Below the pieces are notes generated by a model. The model ran no database searches. It was given only the letters and a program-made list of their open reading frames with translations, and was not told where the DNA came from. The position numbers and the translations under genes were made by a program. Shown here in pieces: positions 54,057 through 63,021 of a stretch of DNA of 64,000 nt. Position 1 is the first letter of the stretch, and every line of letters starts with the position of its first letter. This DNA comes from Propionicimonas paludicola (lineage in GTDB: Bacteria; Actinomycetota; Actinomycetes; Propionibacteriales; Propionibacteriaceae), in contig NZ_PDJC01000001.1 in assembly GCF_002563675.1 (NCBI RefSeq), positions 2,728,001 through 2,792,000 of the forward strand, written 5' to 3'.

Positions 54057-55082
54057 TCACTCCAGGGCGGCCACCTCGGCCGACGCCCCGCGATCCTCGG
54101 GGAAGGCCCTGTCGAGCGCCTCTTCGGTGAGCGTGCGGCCCAGCGCGATCAGCTCGACGGCCCGGTGGAAGTCCATGGTCTTGGCCGCATCGCCGGGGAC
54201 CGTCACCGTGACGTTCGGCGGCATGGCGGCCATTCGGTAGCGAGTGATCAACGAGCCCATGGTGTCCAGCGCCATCGAGGCCACATCGGTCAGCCCGACC
54301 CCGGGCGGCGGCTGCTCGAAGGTGCCCCGGACCGGGTGCCTGTGCTCGGGCTCGATGGCCTTGTCATCGTCGGTTTCCTCGCCCTGGCCACGGCCGAAGC
54401 GGGCCATGATTGAGGCAATGAAGTCGTTCTCCCAGACCCCGGCCGCACTCTTCATGAACCGGTCCAGCCACTCGTTGGGCGGACGCTGCTCGGAGGTCTC
54501 CTTGGACGGGCTGGCGGTGAAGCTGCGTCCGCTGTCGCCGGAGAGCTCGACGGCCAAGGTGAAGTCGGCCCCCGAGCCGATCACCGGCTCGACCGGGACC
54601 GGGTTCAGCACGCCGCCGTCGACCAGCAACCGTCCATTGACCATGATCGGGGTGATCGCACCGGGAATGGCGATCGAGGCGCGGATCGCCACGTCCACCG
54701 GGCCGGAGGTGAACCAGACCTCGCGACGGGCGCCGATGTCAGTGGCCACCGCGGTGTAGGGGATCGGCAGGTCCTCGATCTGGGCGCCGTCCAGGATCTC
54801 GCTCATCCGGGCCAGCACCCGCTCGAGCTTGAACGCCCCCGGGCCACCCAGGCTCGGGTCGAGCAGCCGCAACACGTCCCGCTGAGTCAGTGGGGTGACC
54901 CAGTCGACGTACTCGTCCATCTTGCCGGCCGCGTACAGGCCGCCGATCAGCGCACCCATGGACGCCCCGGCGATCGCCACGACCTTGTAGCCGCGCTCCT
55001 CCAGGACCTGCAACGCCCCGATATGGGCGTACCCGCGGGCTCCACCAGAGCCCAGCACCAAAGCCACCGTCTTGCCAGTCAT
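54057..55082 (-). CDS. patatin-like phospholipase (RssA type)
   Basis: 341 residues. LVLGSGGARGYAHIGAL carries the glycine-rich oxyanion loop, AGASMGALIGGLY the nucleophile serine (GxSxG) and LLVDGGVLNPVPV the aspartate of the catalytic dyad. It hydrolyses acyl esters of lipids. The C-terminal region (about residues 195-341) is not recognised. Confidence 0.88.
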   Translation of the reverse strand: MTGKTVALVLGSGGARGYAHIGALQVLEERGYKVVAIAGASMGALIGGLYAAGKMDEYVDWVTPLTQRDVLRLLDPSLGGPGAFKLERVLARMSEILDGAQIEDLPIPYTAVATDIGARREVWFTSGPVDVAIRASIAIPGAITPIMVNGRLLVDGGVLNPVPVEPVIGSGADFTLAVELSGDSGRSFTASPSKETSEQRPPNEWLDRFMKSAAGVWENDFIASIMARFGRGQGEETDDDKAIEPEHRHPVRGTFEQPPPGVGLTDVASMALDTMGSLITRYRMAAMPPNVTVTVPGDAAKTMDFHRAVELIALGRTLTEEALDRAFPEDRGASAEVAALE

Positions 55083-55143
55083 GGGCCCATTATCCGTGAG
55101 CGTGCCGCATCACACAGCGGATCAGGCGGTGTCGGTGCCCGAG

Positions 55144-55149
55144 TAGGGT
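55144..55149 (+). promoter_or_regulatory. -10 box of leaderless rhomboid gene
   Basis: TAGGGT, seven bases, then ATG at 55157. Confidence 0.55.
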
Positions 55150-55156
55150 TTCAGCC

Positions 55157-55993
55157 ATGACGACCCAGCAGCCACCGGTTGCCTACGCCTGCTATCGGCA
55201 TGCCGATCGCGGCACCTACATCCGCTGCCAGCGCTGCGGACGTCCGATCTGCGGCGAGTGCATGGTCAGCGCCGCGGTCGGCTTCCAGTGCCCCGAATGC
55301 GTCCGCTCGGCCGCGAAGGAGACCCGGCAGGGCGAGCTGCGCTTCGGCGGACGTCCGGTGGCCAATGCCAGCGTGACCACGATCGTGCTGATCGCGATCA
55401 ATGCCCTGGTCTGGGTGCTGATCAACTACGGCCAGCTGAGCAACGAGGCCTACGCCAACTTCGTGCTGATCCCCGGACTGGTTGGCCACGGCTTCTGGCT
55501 GGAGCCGCTGGCCTCGGCCTTCAGCCACCAGCAGCTGCTGCATCTGGGCGTGAACATGATGTCTCTGTGGTTCCTCGGTCCGCCGTTGGAGCAGGCCCTG
55601 GGACGGGCCCGGTTCCTGGCCGTCTACCTGATCTCGGCGTTGACCGGCTCCACCGCAGTGATGTGGCTATCGGCCCCTGATACCGCCACCCTGGGTGCGT
55701 CCGGCGCCATCTTCGGTCTGATCGGATCGCTGCTGGTGCTGGCTCTGCGGCTGCGCGGGAACGTCCAGAACGTCCTGTTCTGGCTGGTGATCAACCTGGT
55801 CTTCACCTTCACGCCGGGCACCGGGATCTCCTGGCAGGGCCACATCGGAGGCCTGATCGGCGGCCTGATCACGTCCGCGCTGATCGCCTACGCGCCGCGC
55901 AAGGACCGCTCGCTGATCCAATGGGTCGGCCTGGCCGGCGTCGCCGTGCTCGCCGTGGCCGGGATCATCATCCGCGCCCTGGCTTTGGTCTAG
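55157..55993 (+). CDS. rhomboid intramembrane serine protease with zinc-binding head
   Basis: 278 residues. The first 55 residues contain CYRHADRGTYIRCQRCGRP, ICGECM and FQCPEC, a B-box-like zinc site typical of actinobacterial rhomboids. About seven membrane helices follow. HLGVNMMSLWFLG carries the asparagine, GASGAIFGLIGS the catalytic serine and WQGHIGGLIGG the catalytic histidine. It cleaves membrane proteins within the bilayer. Confidence 0.93.
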   Translation: MTTQQPPVAYACYRHADRGTYIRCQRCGRPICGECMVSAAVGFQCPECVRSAAKETRQGELRFGGRPVANASVTTIVLIAINALVWVLINYGQLSNEAYANFVLIPGLVGHGFWLEPLASAFSHQQLLHLGVNMMSLWFLGPPLEQALGRARFLAVYLISALTGSTAVMWLSAPDTATLGASGAIFGLIGSLLVLALRLRGNVQNVLFWLVINLVFTFTPGTGISWQGHIGGLIGGLITSALIAYAPRKDRSLIQWVGLAGVAVLAVAGIIIRALALV

Positions 55994-56040
55994 CTCCGTC
56001 CCTCGGTTCGCGCGCCCGTCCGGCCTCGCCCTGGCCCTCT

Positions 56041-56114
56041 AGGTTCCCGCTACCGGACGCAACCCTTGCTACCGAAGTTCCGGCAGCAAGAGTTCCAATC
56101 GGTAGCTAACGCGG
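56041..56114. repeat. intergenic nested palindrome, copy B1
   Basis: 74 bases identical to 56298-56371. GCTACCG appears twice forward, then CGGCAGC and CGGTAGC in reverse. TTGCTACCGAA and TTCCGGCAGCAA can form the inner hairpin. It follows the rhomboid gene. Confidence 0.88.
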
Positions 56115-56297
56115 GGGATGAGACCCGACGGACGGCCCCGGGGACGCCCAGAGCACGGCTCGCAGCCGGAGGCACACGACGAGGCCCGTCCACCTCCACC
56201 CCGTCCGGTTCTGCCGGTCCCCCTCGGCTCGCGCTGGCGCCCGCCTCGCCGCACCGCTGAAGCTCCCGCTCCCGTCCGGCCTGCTCCCCGTCCCTCA

Positions 56298-56371
56298 AGG
56301 TTCCCGCTACCGGACGCAACCCTTGCTACCGAAGTTCCGGCAGCAAGAGTTCCAATCGGTAGCTAACGCGG
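56298..56371. repeat. intergenic nested palindrome, copy B2
   Basis: Perfect direct repeat of B1, 257 bases farther on. The 416-base gap between the rhomboid and terC genes consists of the two copies and a GC-rich spacer with no gene. Confidence 0.88.
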
Positions 56372-56409
56372 AGGAGGAGGCCCGATGGCGGGTCGGTACG
56401 GCGGCCGAG

Positions 56410-57414
56410 CTACTCGGGACGTCCGGCCTCGGCCGCGGCCAGGACGGCCTTGGTCCGCCGGTTCGCGATCAGGCTGGTGGTGATCACGATGGCCAAGATG
56501 GCCACGATCACCCCGAGGGAGGCCAGCGTCGGCACGGTCGGCACCCAGGTCCAGACGCCGTGCGCCCAGTGCAGCACCAGCTTCACCCCGATGAAGGCCA
56601 GGATGGCAGCCAGCCCGTAGCCCAGGTGCACCAGGGCCCCCAGCGCGCCTTCGAGGACGAAGTACAGCGCCCGCAGACCGAGCAGCGCGAAGGCGTTGGT
56701 GGCGAACACAAGGTACGGGTCGCCGGTGATGCCGTAGACGGCCGGGACGGAGTCGACCGCGAAGACCACGTCGGTGGCAAGGATCGCCAAAGTGGCCAGG
56801 GCCAGCGGGGTCAGCGCGCGGCGTCCGGCTTCACGGACGCTCATCCGCGACCCGCGATAGCCGTCGGTGACCGGGAAGAACCGCCGGGCCACCCGGACGA
56901 TGGCCAGGCTGCCCGGGTCGACCTCGTGATCGGCGGGGTTCAGGGTGTCCCGCAGCACCTTCACGGCAGTGACGAGGAGGATCGCGCCGAAGAACAGGAA
57001 GGTCCACGAGAAGCTGTTCAGCATGGCCGCACCGAGGGCGATGAACACTCCGCGCAGCACCAGCGCGCCGGCCACGCCGATCAGCAGGACGCGCTGCTGC
57101 AGCTCGCGGGGCACCGCGAACGAGCTGAGCAGCAGCATGAACACGAACAGGTTGTCCACGCTCAACGATTTCTCGACCAGGTAGCCGGCGTAGTACTCCA
57201 CCCCGATCTGGGACCCGAAGGTCGCCCACACCCAGCCGCCGAAGGCCACCGGGAGCGCGATGTAGAACGCCGACCAGCCGATGGCCTCCTTCATCGAGAC
57301 CTCGTGCGGACGGCGGGTGATGATGAAGTCGAGCACGAACAGCGCCAGCACGGCGGCGATGGTGATGGCCCACAGAGTCGGGGTGCCGACGCCGATGGCG
57401 AGCGGGATGGTCAT
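56410..57414 (-). CDS. TerC-family integral membrane protein (Mn2+ export type)
   Basis: 334 residues with about nine membrane helices. EKSLSVDNLFVFMLLLSSF and ILATDVVFAVDSVPAVYGIT contain the acidic residues conserved in TerC/Alx proteins. Family members export Mn2+ or help metallate exported proteins. The leader upstream looks like a yybP-ykoY riboswitch, which supports a manganese role. GAGAGGA lies seven bases before the ATG. Confidence 0.9.
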   Translation of the reverse strand: MTIPLAIGVGTPTLWAITIAAVLALFVLDFIITRRPHEVSMKEAIGWSAFYIALPVAFGGWVWATFGSQIGVEYYAGYLVEKSLSVDNLFVFMLLLSSFAVPRELQQRVLLIGVAGALVLRGVFIALGAAMLNSFSWTFLFFGAILLVTAVKVLRDTLNPADHEVDPGSLAIVRVARRFFPVTDGYRGSRMSVREAGRRALTPLALATLAILATDVVFAVDSVPAVYGITGDPYLVFATNAFALLGLRALYFVLEGALGALVHLGYGLAAILAFIGVKLVLHWAHGVWTWVPTVPTLASLGVIVAILAIVITTSLIANRRTKAVLAAAEAGRPE

Positions 57415-57540
57415 AGGTTTCCTCTCACAGCTTTGCCTGTGAGGTCTCCTTCACCGCAGCCGCGGCGCGTCCGCGAGAGCTGGTAGCTCGGATTGACCGC
57501 AGACGACTTGGGAAGTACTCCCCTCGCCCACGAGGCTATC
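57415..57540 (-). promoter_or_regulatory. yybP-ykoY (manganese) riboswitch upstream of terC
   Basis: In the minus-strand leader, GGGGAGTA (57523-57516), GGTCAATCCGAGC and GGAGACCTC (about 57449-57441) match the conserved pieces of the yybP-ykoY aptamer in order. A hairpin follows: CTCACAG and CTGTGAG with a GCAAAG loop (57423-57442). Its 5' arm overlaps the aptamer's closing strand CCTCAC, and its 3' arm abuts the ribosome site GAGAGGA. Ligand binding would close the aptamer, melt the hairpin and expose the site, turning terC on. The switch logic is inferred. Confidence 0.8.
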
Positions 57541-57599
57541 GGGACGATCCGGGCCCGGACAACCAACAGCGGTAATCCTGCTGCCGGACGAGGTGCTGG

Positions 57600-57716
57600 A
57601 GCCGGGTCGGACGGACCGTTCGAAGAACGTATCCCTTGACCCCAAGCCCTACCCAACCGCACCCCAACAACCCACCCAGCGACGGAGTCCGAGAATGGTG
57701 CCTCCGACCCGGCGAG
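57600..57716. repeat. duplicated intergenic element, copy 1
   Basis: About 117 bases resembling 57736-57851 at roughly 85-90 percent by eye. Left end CCGGGTCGGACGGACC, an inner CGTTCGAAGAACG palindrome, right end imperfect. No open frame of interest. Confidence 0.75.
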
Positions 57717-57735
57717 AGCCCCGACCACCAGCACG

Positions 57736-57851
57736 AGCCGGGTCGGACGGACCGTTCGAAGAACGTATCTCTTGACCCCAGGCCCTACCCAACCGCACCC
57801 GAACGCCCCGCTCAGCCACGGAGTTCGAGAATGGTCCGTCCGACCCGGCGA
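57736..57851. repeat. duplicated intergenic element, copy 2, with 16-bp inverted ends
   Basis: CCGGGTCGGACGGACC (57738-57753) and its perfect complement GGTCCGTCCGACCCGG (57833-57848) flank 79 bases. CGTTCGAAGAACG (57754-57766) is an inner hairpin. The layout resembles a miniature inverted-repeat element; no target duplication is evident because the two copies lie nearly head to tail. Confidence 0.75.
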
Positions 57852-57877
57852 CTACTACAGGCCGAACGACGCCAGCC

Positions 57878-58495
57878 TCAGGCCACAGAGCGGACGGACG
57901 CAGCCGCGCCTGACGCGGTCTCCAGCAGCCGACGGTGGAACAGCGGCTCGCCGGTCAGCTCGGGGTGGAAGGCGATGCCGGTGATCGCCCCCTGCCGGAC
58001 ACCGACGATCGCCTGGTCGCGCAGCGCGATCACCTCGACGCCGGGCCCGGTGGCCACCACCTGCGGAGCCCGAATGAAGGCCACCGTCACCGGCCCGTCC
58101 ACGGTCTGCAGATCGAGCTCGGCCGAGTCCACCTGGGAGCCGAAGGCGTTGCGGCGCACGGTCACGTCCAGCACCCCGAGCGAGTGCTGACCAGGCGCGG
58201 GATCCAGCACCTCACGGGCCAGCAGGATCAGCCCCGCACAGGTGCCCAGCGTCGGCAGCCCAGCCGCGATGGCCTCCCGCAGCGGCTCGAACAGTCCGAA
58301 GGTGCGCAGCAGCCGATCGATGGTCGACGACTCGCCGCCGGGCAGCACCAGAGCGTCCACCCGCACCCCGTCCGCCCCCAGCAAGTCGGACGGGGTGCGC
58401 AGCGGCACCGTCCGCGCGTCCAGCTCCTCGAGCAGCCGGACGTGCTCGCGTACTCCACCTTGCAGGGCCAGCACCCCGACCGTGATCTGACTCAT
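57878..58495 (-). CDS. pdxT: pyridoxal 5'-phosphate synthase, glutaminase subunit
   Basis: 205 residues. VGVLALQGGVREHVRLLEEL, VLPGGESSTIDRLL, catalytic cysteine in LGTCAGLILLA, and FHPELTGE with the histidine and glutamate of the triad. It supplies ammonia from glutamine to PdxS for vitamin B6 synthesis. It follows pdxS by 28 bases in one operon. Confidence 0.95.
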   Translation of the reverse strand: MSQITVGVLALQGGVREHVRLLEELDARTVPLRTPSDLLGADGVRVDALVLPGGESSTIDRLLRTFGLFEPLREAIAAGLPTLGTCAGLILLAREVLDPAPGQHSLGVLDVTVRRNAFGSQVDSAELDLQTVDGPVTVAFIRAPQVVATGPGVEVIALRDQAIVGVRQGAITGIAFHPELTGEPLFHRRLLETASGAAASVRSVA

Positions 58496-58523
58496 GGCGT
58501 CCTCACCAGGTGGCTAGCGGCGA

Positions 58524-59423
58524 TCACCAGCCGCGTTCGGCCAGCCGATGCGGAGCCGGCAGGTCGGCCACATTGATCCCGACCATGGCCTCGCCCAGGC
58601 CCCGGGAGGCCTCGGTGATGGCGGCCGGGTCGTTGTAGAGCGCGGTGGCCTTCACGATGGCCGCGGCTCGGGCCGCCGGGTCGCCGGACTTGAAGATGCC
58701 CGAGCCCACGAACACGCCGTCGGCGCCCAGCTGCATCATCAGCGCGGCATCGGCCGGGGTGGCCACTCCGCCGGCCGTGAACAGCACCACGGGCAGCGCG
58801 CCGGTCTCGGCCACCTCGCGAACCAGGTCGTAGGGGGCCGACAGCTCCTTGGCCGCGGCGTACAGCTCGTCCGGGTTGGCCTGGTAGGTGGCGTGCAGCC
58901 GGGCGATCTCGCCCCGGATGGTCCGGATGTGCTTGGTGGCCTCTGACACGTCGCCGGTGCCAGCCTCGCCCTTGGAGCGAATCATGGCCGCGCCCTCGGC
59001 GATCCGGCGCAGCGCCTCACCCAGGTTGGTGGCGCCGCACACGAAGGGGACGGTGAAGGCCTGCTTGTCGATGTGATGGACGTAGTCAGCCGGCGAGAGC
59101 ACCTCGGACTCGTCGATGTAGTCGACCTTGAGGTGCTGCAGCACCTGGGCCTCCACGAAGTGGCCGATCCGGGCCTTGGCCATCACCGGGATCGACACGG
59201 TCTCGATGATGGCGCTGATCAGATCGGGGTCGCTCATTCGGGCCACGCCGCCTTGGGCGCGAATGTCGGCCGGCACCCGCTCGAGCGCCATCACGGCCAC
59301 GGCGCCGGCGTCCTCGGCGATCCGGGCCTGTTCGGGGGTGACCACGTCCATGATCACGCCACCCTTGAGCATGTCGGCCAAGCCGCGCTTGACCAGCGGA
59401 GAACCAGTTGTCATAGGCAGCAT
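58524..59423 (-). CDS. pdxS: pyridoxal 5'-phosphate synthase, lyase subunit
   Basis: 299 residues. [33 protein letters not shown] (Schiff-base lysine for ribose 5-phosphate), [15 protein letters not shown] (second lysine) and [20 protein letters not shown] are the PdxS signatures. It forms PLP from ribose 5-phosphate, glyceraldehyde 3-phosphate and ammonia. The ATG at 59423 has AGGCGG ahead; a second ATG at 59414 is possible. It is divergent from a MocR/PdxR-type regulator. Confidence 0.96.
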   Translation of the reverse strand: MLPMTTGSPLVKRGLADMLKGGVIMDVVTPEQARIAEDAGAVAVMALERVPADIRAQGGVARMSDPDLISAIIETVSIPVMAKARIGHFVEAQVLQHLKVDYIDESEVLSPADYVHHIDKQAFTVPFVCGATNLGEALRRIAEGAAMIRSKGEAGTGDVSEATKHIRTIRGEIARLHATYQANPDELYAAAKELSAPYDLVREVAETGALPVVLFTAGGVATPADAALMMQLGADGVFVGSGIFKSGDPAARAAAIVKATALYNDPAAITEASRGLGEAMVGINVADLPAPHRLAERGW

Positions 59424-59482
59424 CGTGGCCGCCTAACTGGACTGTTCCAAGAGCCAGAACTACCCAACTGTTGTTGGACCAG

Positions 59483-59488
59483 TATCCT
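59483..59488 (+). promoter_or_regulatory. -10 box of leaderless pdxR-like gene
   Basis: TATCCT, six bases, then GTG at 59495. TGGACTGTTCCA (59438-59449), a palindrome in the same 71-base gap, could be a regulator site for the divergent pair. Confidence 0.55.
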
Positions 59489-59494
59489 GGACGG

Positions 59495-60916
59495 GTGCGG
59501 CGCACCCCCGAGATCACGCTCCCCGTCCGGCTGGACGGGGACGGCCCGCTGCCCGGACGACTGGCCACCGGGCTGCGCGAGTTGATCACCGCAGCCGTGC
59601 TGGCTCCCGGCGATGCGCTGCCCTCGACCCGGGCGCTGGCCGAGCATCTGGGGGTCTCCCGAGGGACGGTGGTGGCCGGCTACGACCAGCTGCTGGCCGA
59701 GGGCTACCTGAGCGCGGCGCCGGGACGATCCACCGTAGTCAACCCGCAGTTGCGCCGAGTGCATCCGCGTCCGGCTCCGGCCATGTCGGTGCCGGCACCG
59801 CCGCCGCAGACCACCCTCGACCTGCGCCCCGGACGTCCGTGGACCGACGAGGTTGTCGGGGCGGCCTGGAAGGCCGCCTGGCGACAGGCGGCCGCCGAAC
59901 CGGTGAACCAGTCCGTGCCTGAACTCGGCCTGCCGGCCCTGCGCCGGGCCTGGGCCGAGCACCTGCGCCGAATGCGGGCCGTGGTCTGGAACCCCGAACA
60001 GGTGGCCGTGACCGCCGGAGGCCGCGAGGGCTTCGGACTGCTGCTCGCTGCGCTCTCCGACCCAACCGTGCGAGCCGGGCAGGGCCGTCCGCTGCGGGTG
60101 GGGGTCGAGGAACCGGGCTACCCGTCGCTGCGCCGAGTGCCGTCCCACTACGGCGCCCAGGTGCTGCCGCTGCGCACCGACGACCGCGGCCTGGCAGTGG
60201 CCGACCTGCCCACCGGAACCGACGCCCCCGACGTCGTCCTGGTCACGCCCAGCCATCAGTACCCGCTGGGCGGCAGCCTGCCGGTCGACCGGCGGCAGGG
60301 GCTGCTGGAGTGGGCCCGGGCGCATCGGGTGGTGATCGTCGAGGACGACTACGACTCCGAGCTGCGCTACACGTCCCAGCCGTTGCCGGCGCTGGCCTCG
60401 CTGGACGATCCGGACGACGGCCGGGTGGTGCTGCTGGGCACCTTGTCCAAGACGCTGACCCCGGCCCTGGCCCTGGGCTTCCTGGCCTTGCCGGATTGGC
60501 TGGTCGAGCCGGTCCGGGCCGTCCGGGCCGACCTGGGCCAGCCGGTCGGATTGGTCCCGCAGCGGGCCGTGGCCCACTACCTCGACGCCGGTGCGCTGCG
60601 GCTGCACACCCAGCGGATGCGGCAGCGCTATCGGCGCCGCCGGGCCCAGGTGATGGACGCCCTGGCCGACCGGGACGGCCTGCGAGTGCAACCCATGGAC
60701 GGCGGTCTGCACGCCGTGGTCGAGACCGTCCGGCCCGAGGACGAGGTGGTGGCCGAGCTGACCGCGGCCGGAGTGCAGGTCAGCCCGCTGTCGAGCTATT
60801 GGTCCGGCGCGGACGGACGCGGCGGCATCGTCTTCGGCTTCGGCGCGGCCACGGACACCGAGCTGGCTCGCGGCTTGGCGCTGATCGCCGAGATCGCGGG
60901 CAAGATGGAGCCGTGA
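59495..60916 (+). CDS. pdxR: MocR/PdxR-type regulator (GntR HTH + aminotransferase fold)
   Basis: 473 residues. The winged helix is at about residues 15-75 (LPSTRALAEHLGVSRGTVVA). The class-I aminotransferase-like domain follows, with VVIVEDDYDSELRY and the PLP lysine in LLGTLSKTLTPALA. PdxR proteins sense PLP and control the divergent pdxST genes, activating when PLP is low. Placement opposite pdxS supports this. The stop overlaps the next gene by four bases. Confidence 0.9.
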   Translation: MRRTPEITLPVRLDGDGPLPGRLATGLRELITAAVLAPGDALPSTRALAEHLGVSRGTVVAGYDQLLAEGYLSAAPGRSTVVNPQLRRVHPRPAPAMSVPAPPPQTTLDLRPGRPWTDEVVGAAWKAAWRQAAAEPVNQSVPELGLPALRRAWAEHLRRMRAVVWNPEQVAVTAGGREGFGLLLAALSDPTVRAGQGRPLRVGVEEPGYPSLRRVPSHYGAQVLPLRTDDRGLAVADLPTGTDAPDVVLVTPSHQYPLGGSLPVDRRQGLLEWARAHRVVIVEDDYDSELRYTSQPLPALASLDDPDDGRVVLLGTLSKTLTPALALGFLALPDWLVEPVRAVRADLGQPVGLVPQRAVAHYLDAGALRLHTQRMRQRYRRRRAQVMDALADRDGLRVQPMDGGLHAVVETVRPEDEVVAELTAAGVQVSPLSSYWSGADGRGGIVFGFGAATDTELARGLALIAEIAGKMEP

Positions 60917-61761
60917 GGCTCACCGGGCTGTTCCTGGCGCTCGCTCTGGCCGTCAGCGGCTGCGCGGCCGACGCCACCCGTCCGACCACCAACGTGTCCG
61001 CCGCAGCCGGGACCAGCTCTCCCGCCCCCGAGGTCTCGCCGCAGGCCACGACTCCTTTGGCCCGGATCTGGAAACCCACCCAGGGTCTGAGCTGGCAGTT
61101 GCAGTACGTCGGAGCCCTGGCCGCCACCGACGCCCAGGTGGTCGACCTGGACGGCGTCGAGACCACCAAGGCCCAGGTGGCCACGCTGCACGCGCAGGGC
61201 AAGAAGGTGATCTGCTACTTCAGCGCCGGCAGCTGGGAGAACTGGCGCCCCGACCGCAAGAAGTTCCCGAAATCGGCGATCGGCAAGAAGTTGGACGGCT
61301 GGCCGGACGAGCGCTGGCTGGACATCCGGCAGCTGAAGAGACTCATGCCGATCATGAGCAAGCGCCTGGATCAGTGCCGCGACAAGGGCTTTGACGCCGT
61401 CGATCCGGACAACATGGACGGCTACGCGAACGCCCCGACCGGCTTCCCCCTGAAGTCGAAGCACTCCCTGGCCTACCTGAAGGCGCTGGCTAAGGCCGCC
61501 CACGCCCGCGGCTTGGCCATCGGGCTGAAGAACGCGCTGGCCCTGCTGCCGAAGGCCACCTCCGCTGTCGAGTTCGCGGTCAACGAGCAGTGCCTGCAGT
61601 ACCACGAGTGCGGCGTCTACGCCGGCTTCGTGGCCGCCGGCAAGCCGGTCTTCCACGTCGAGTACTCCGGCACCATCGCCGGCATCTGCGCGGCCCGTCC
61701 GGCCGGGTTCAGCACCGTCCGCAAGCATCTCAACCTGGACGCCTGGGCCCAGTACTGCTGA
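60913..61761 (+). CDS. GH114-like lipoprotein (endo-alpha-1,4-polygalactosaminidase type)
   Basis: 282 residues from a GTG overlapping the pdxR stop (GTGA). Lipobox AVSGCAA (cysteine at about residue 17). The barrel shows QYVGALAATDAQVVDLDGVE, KKVICYFSAGSWENWRPD, GFDAVDPDNMDGYANAPTG and AIGLKNALALL, motifs of GH114/TM1410-like proteins, with acidic residues at the active-site end. GH114 enzymes cut polygalactosamine in fungal and bacterial exopolysaccharide. Coupling to a vitamin B6 regulator is odd and may only reflect a compact genome. Confidence 0.85.
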   Translation: MRLTGLFLALALAVSGCAADATRPTTNVSAAAGTSSPAPEVSPQATTPLARIWKPTQGLSWQLQYVGALAATDAQVVDLDGVETTKAQVATLHAQGKKVICYFSAGSWENWRPDRKKFPKSAIGKKLDGWPDERWLDIRQLKRLMPIMSKRLDQCRDKGFDAVDPDNMDGYANAPTGFPLKSKHSLAYLKALAKAAHARGLAIGLKNALALLPKATSAVEFAVNEQCLQYHECGVYAGFVAAGKPVFHVEYSGTIAGICAARPAGFSTVRKHLNLDAWAQYC

Positions 61762-62946
61762 TCAGCCGACCAGCTCCCGGGCCGCCACGAAGGCGTTCAC
61801 AGCCGTCCGGACGTCCGCCTCCGAATGCGCCGCGGACAGCTGCACCCGGATCCGGGCCTTGCCTTGCGGCACCACCGGGTAGCTGAATGCGATCACGTAG
61901 ACGCCCCTTTCCAGCATGGCGTCGGCGATGGCGGCCGCCTGCCGGGCACCGTCCGGGCCGGGGAACATCACCGGGACGATCGGATGCTCGCCGGGCAGCA
62001 GCTCGAAGCCGGCTGCGGTCATCAGCTCGCGGAACAGGGCGGCATTGGCGTTCAGCTGCGCCCGGGCCTCGCCAGAGGACGCGGCCAGGTCGATGGCAGC
62101 CAGCGAACCGGCCACCACGCTGGGCGCGACCGCATTCGAGAACAGATAGGGACGGGCCCGCTGCCGCAGCAGCGCGATCACCTCGGCCGGGCCGCTCACG
62201 TAGCCGCCGGACGCACCGCCCAGCGCCTTGCCCAGGGTGCCGGTGATCAGGTCGACCCGCTCAGCCACCCCGAACTTCTCCGGGGTGCCCCGGCCGCCGT
62301 CGCCGATGAAGCCCACCGCGTGCGAATCGTCCACCAGGACCAGGGCGCCGTAGCGCTCGGCCAGGTCGCAGATGCCGGGCAGCGGGGCGAAGTAGCCGTC
62401 CATGCTGAAGACGCCGTCGGTGACGATCACCGTCCGTCGAGCCTCGGAGGCGGCCTTCAGCTGGGCCTCCAGATCGTCCAGATCGCGGTTGCGGTAGCGG
62501 TAGCGGGACGCCTTCGAGAGCCGGATTCCGTCGATCAGCGAGGCGTGATTCAGCTCGTCGGAGATGATCGCGTCCTGCTCACCGAAGAGCACCTCGAAGA
62601 CCCCGCCGTTGGCGTCGAAGCAGGACGAGAACAAGATCGTGTCCTCGGTGCCCAGGAACTCCGAGAGCCGGGCCTCCAGCCGGGTGTGCAGGGTCTGGGT
62701 GCCGCAGATGAAGCGAACCGACGCCATCCCGAAGCCCCACTCGTCCAGGGCGTCCTTGGCCGCGGCGATCACCGCCGGATGGTCGGCCAGACCCAGGTAG
62801 TTGTTCGCGCAGAAGTTCAGCACCGGCCCGGCCGCGGTGGCCACCTGGGCCGACTGCGGGGTGGTCAGTTCGCGTTCGTGCTTGTAGAGACCGGCTTCGG
62901 CGATCTCGGTCAACGTGGAGGCAAGTTCGGCGCGCAGGTCGTACAT
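61762..62946 (-). CDS. kbl: glycine C-acetyltransferase (2-amino-3-ketobutyrate CoA ligase)
   Basis: 394 residues. [48 protein letters not shown] and the PLP lysine in [18 protein letters not shown] are diagnostic of the alpha-oxoamine synthase KBL. It splits 2-amino-3-ketobutyrate with CoA to glycine and acetyl-CoA in threonine breakdown. The usual partner tdh is not adjacent in this window. Its stop directly abuts that of the convergent GH114-like gene. Confidence 0.94.
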   Translation of the reverse strand: MYDLRAELASTLTEIAEAGLYKHERELTTPQSAQVATAAGPVLNFCANNYLGLADHPAVIAAAKDALDEWGFGMASVRFICGTQTLHTRLEARLSEFLGTEDTILFSSCFDANGGVFEVLFGEQDAIISDELNHASLIDGIRLSKASRYRYRNRDLDDLEAQLKAASEARRTVIVTDGVFSMDGYFAPLPGICDLAERYGALVLVDDSHAVGFIGDGGRGTPEKFGVAERVDLITGTLGKALGGASGGYVSGPAEVIALLRQRARPYLFSNAVAPSVVAGSLAAIDLAASSGEARAQLNANAALFRELMTAAGFELLPGEHPIVPVMFPGPDGARQAAAIADAMLERGVYVIAFSYPVVPQGKARIRVQLSAAHSEADVRTAVNAFVAARELVG

Positions 62947-63021
62947 GGCCGCAGTTTATGCCCGCATCTCGTCGGGGACGGGGCTTGGGAACTGTCAGAG
63001 CGGCCAGCCACAATGGGTTCG

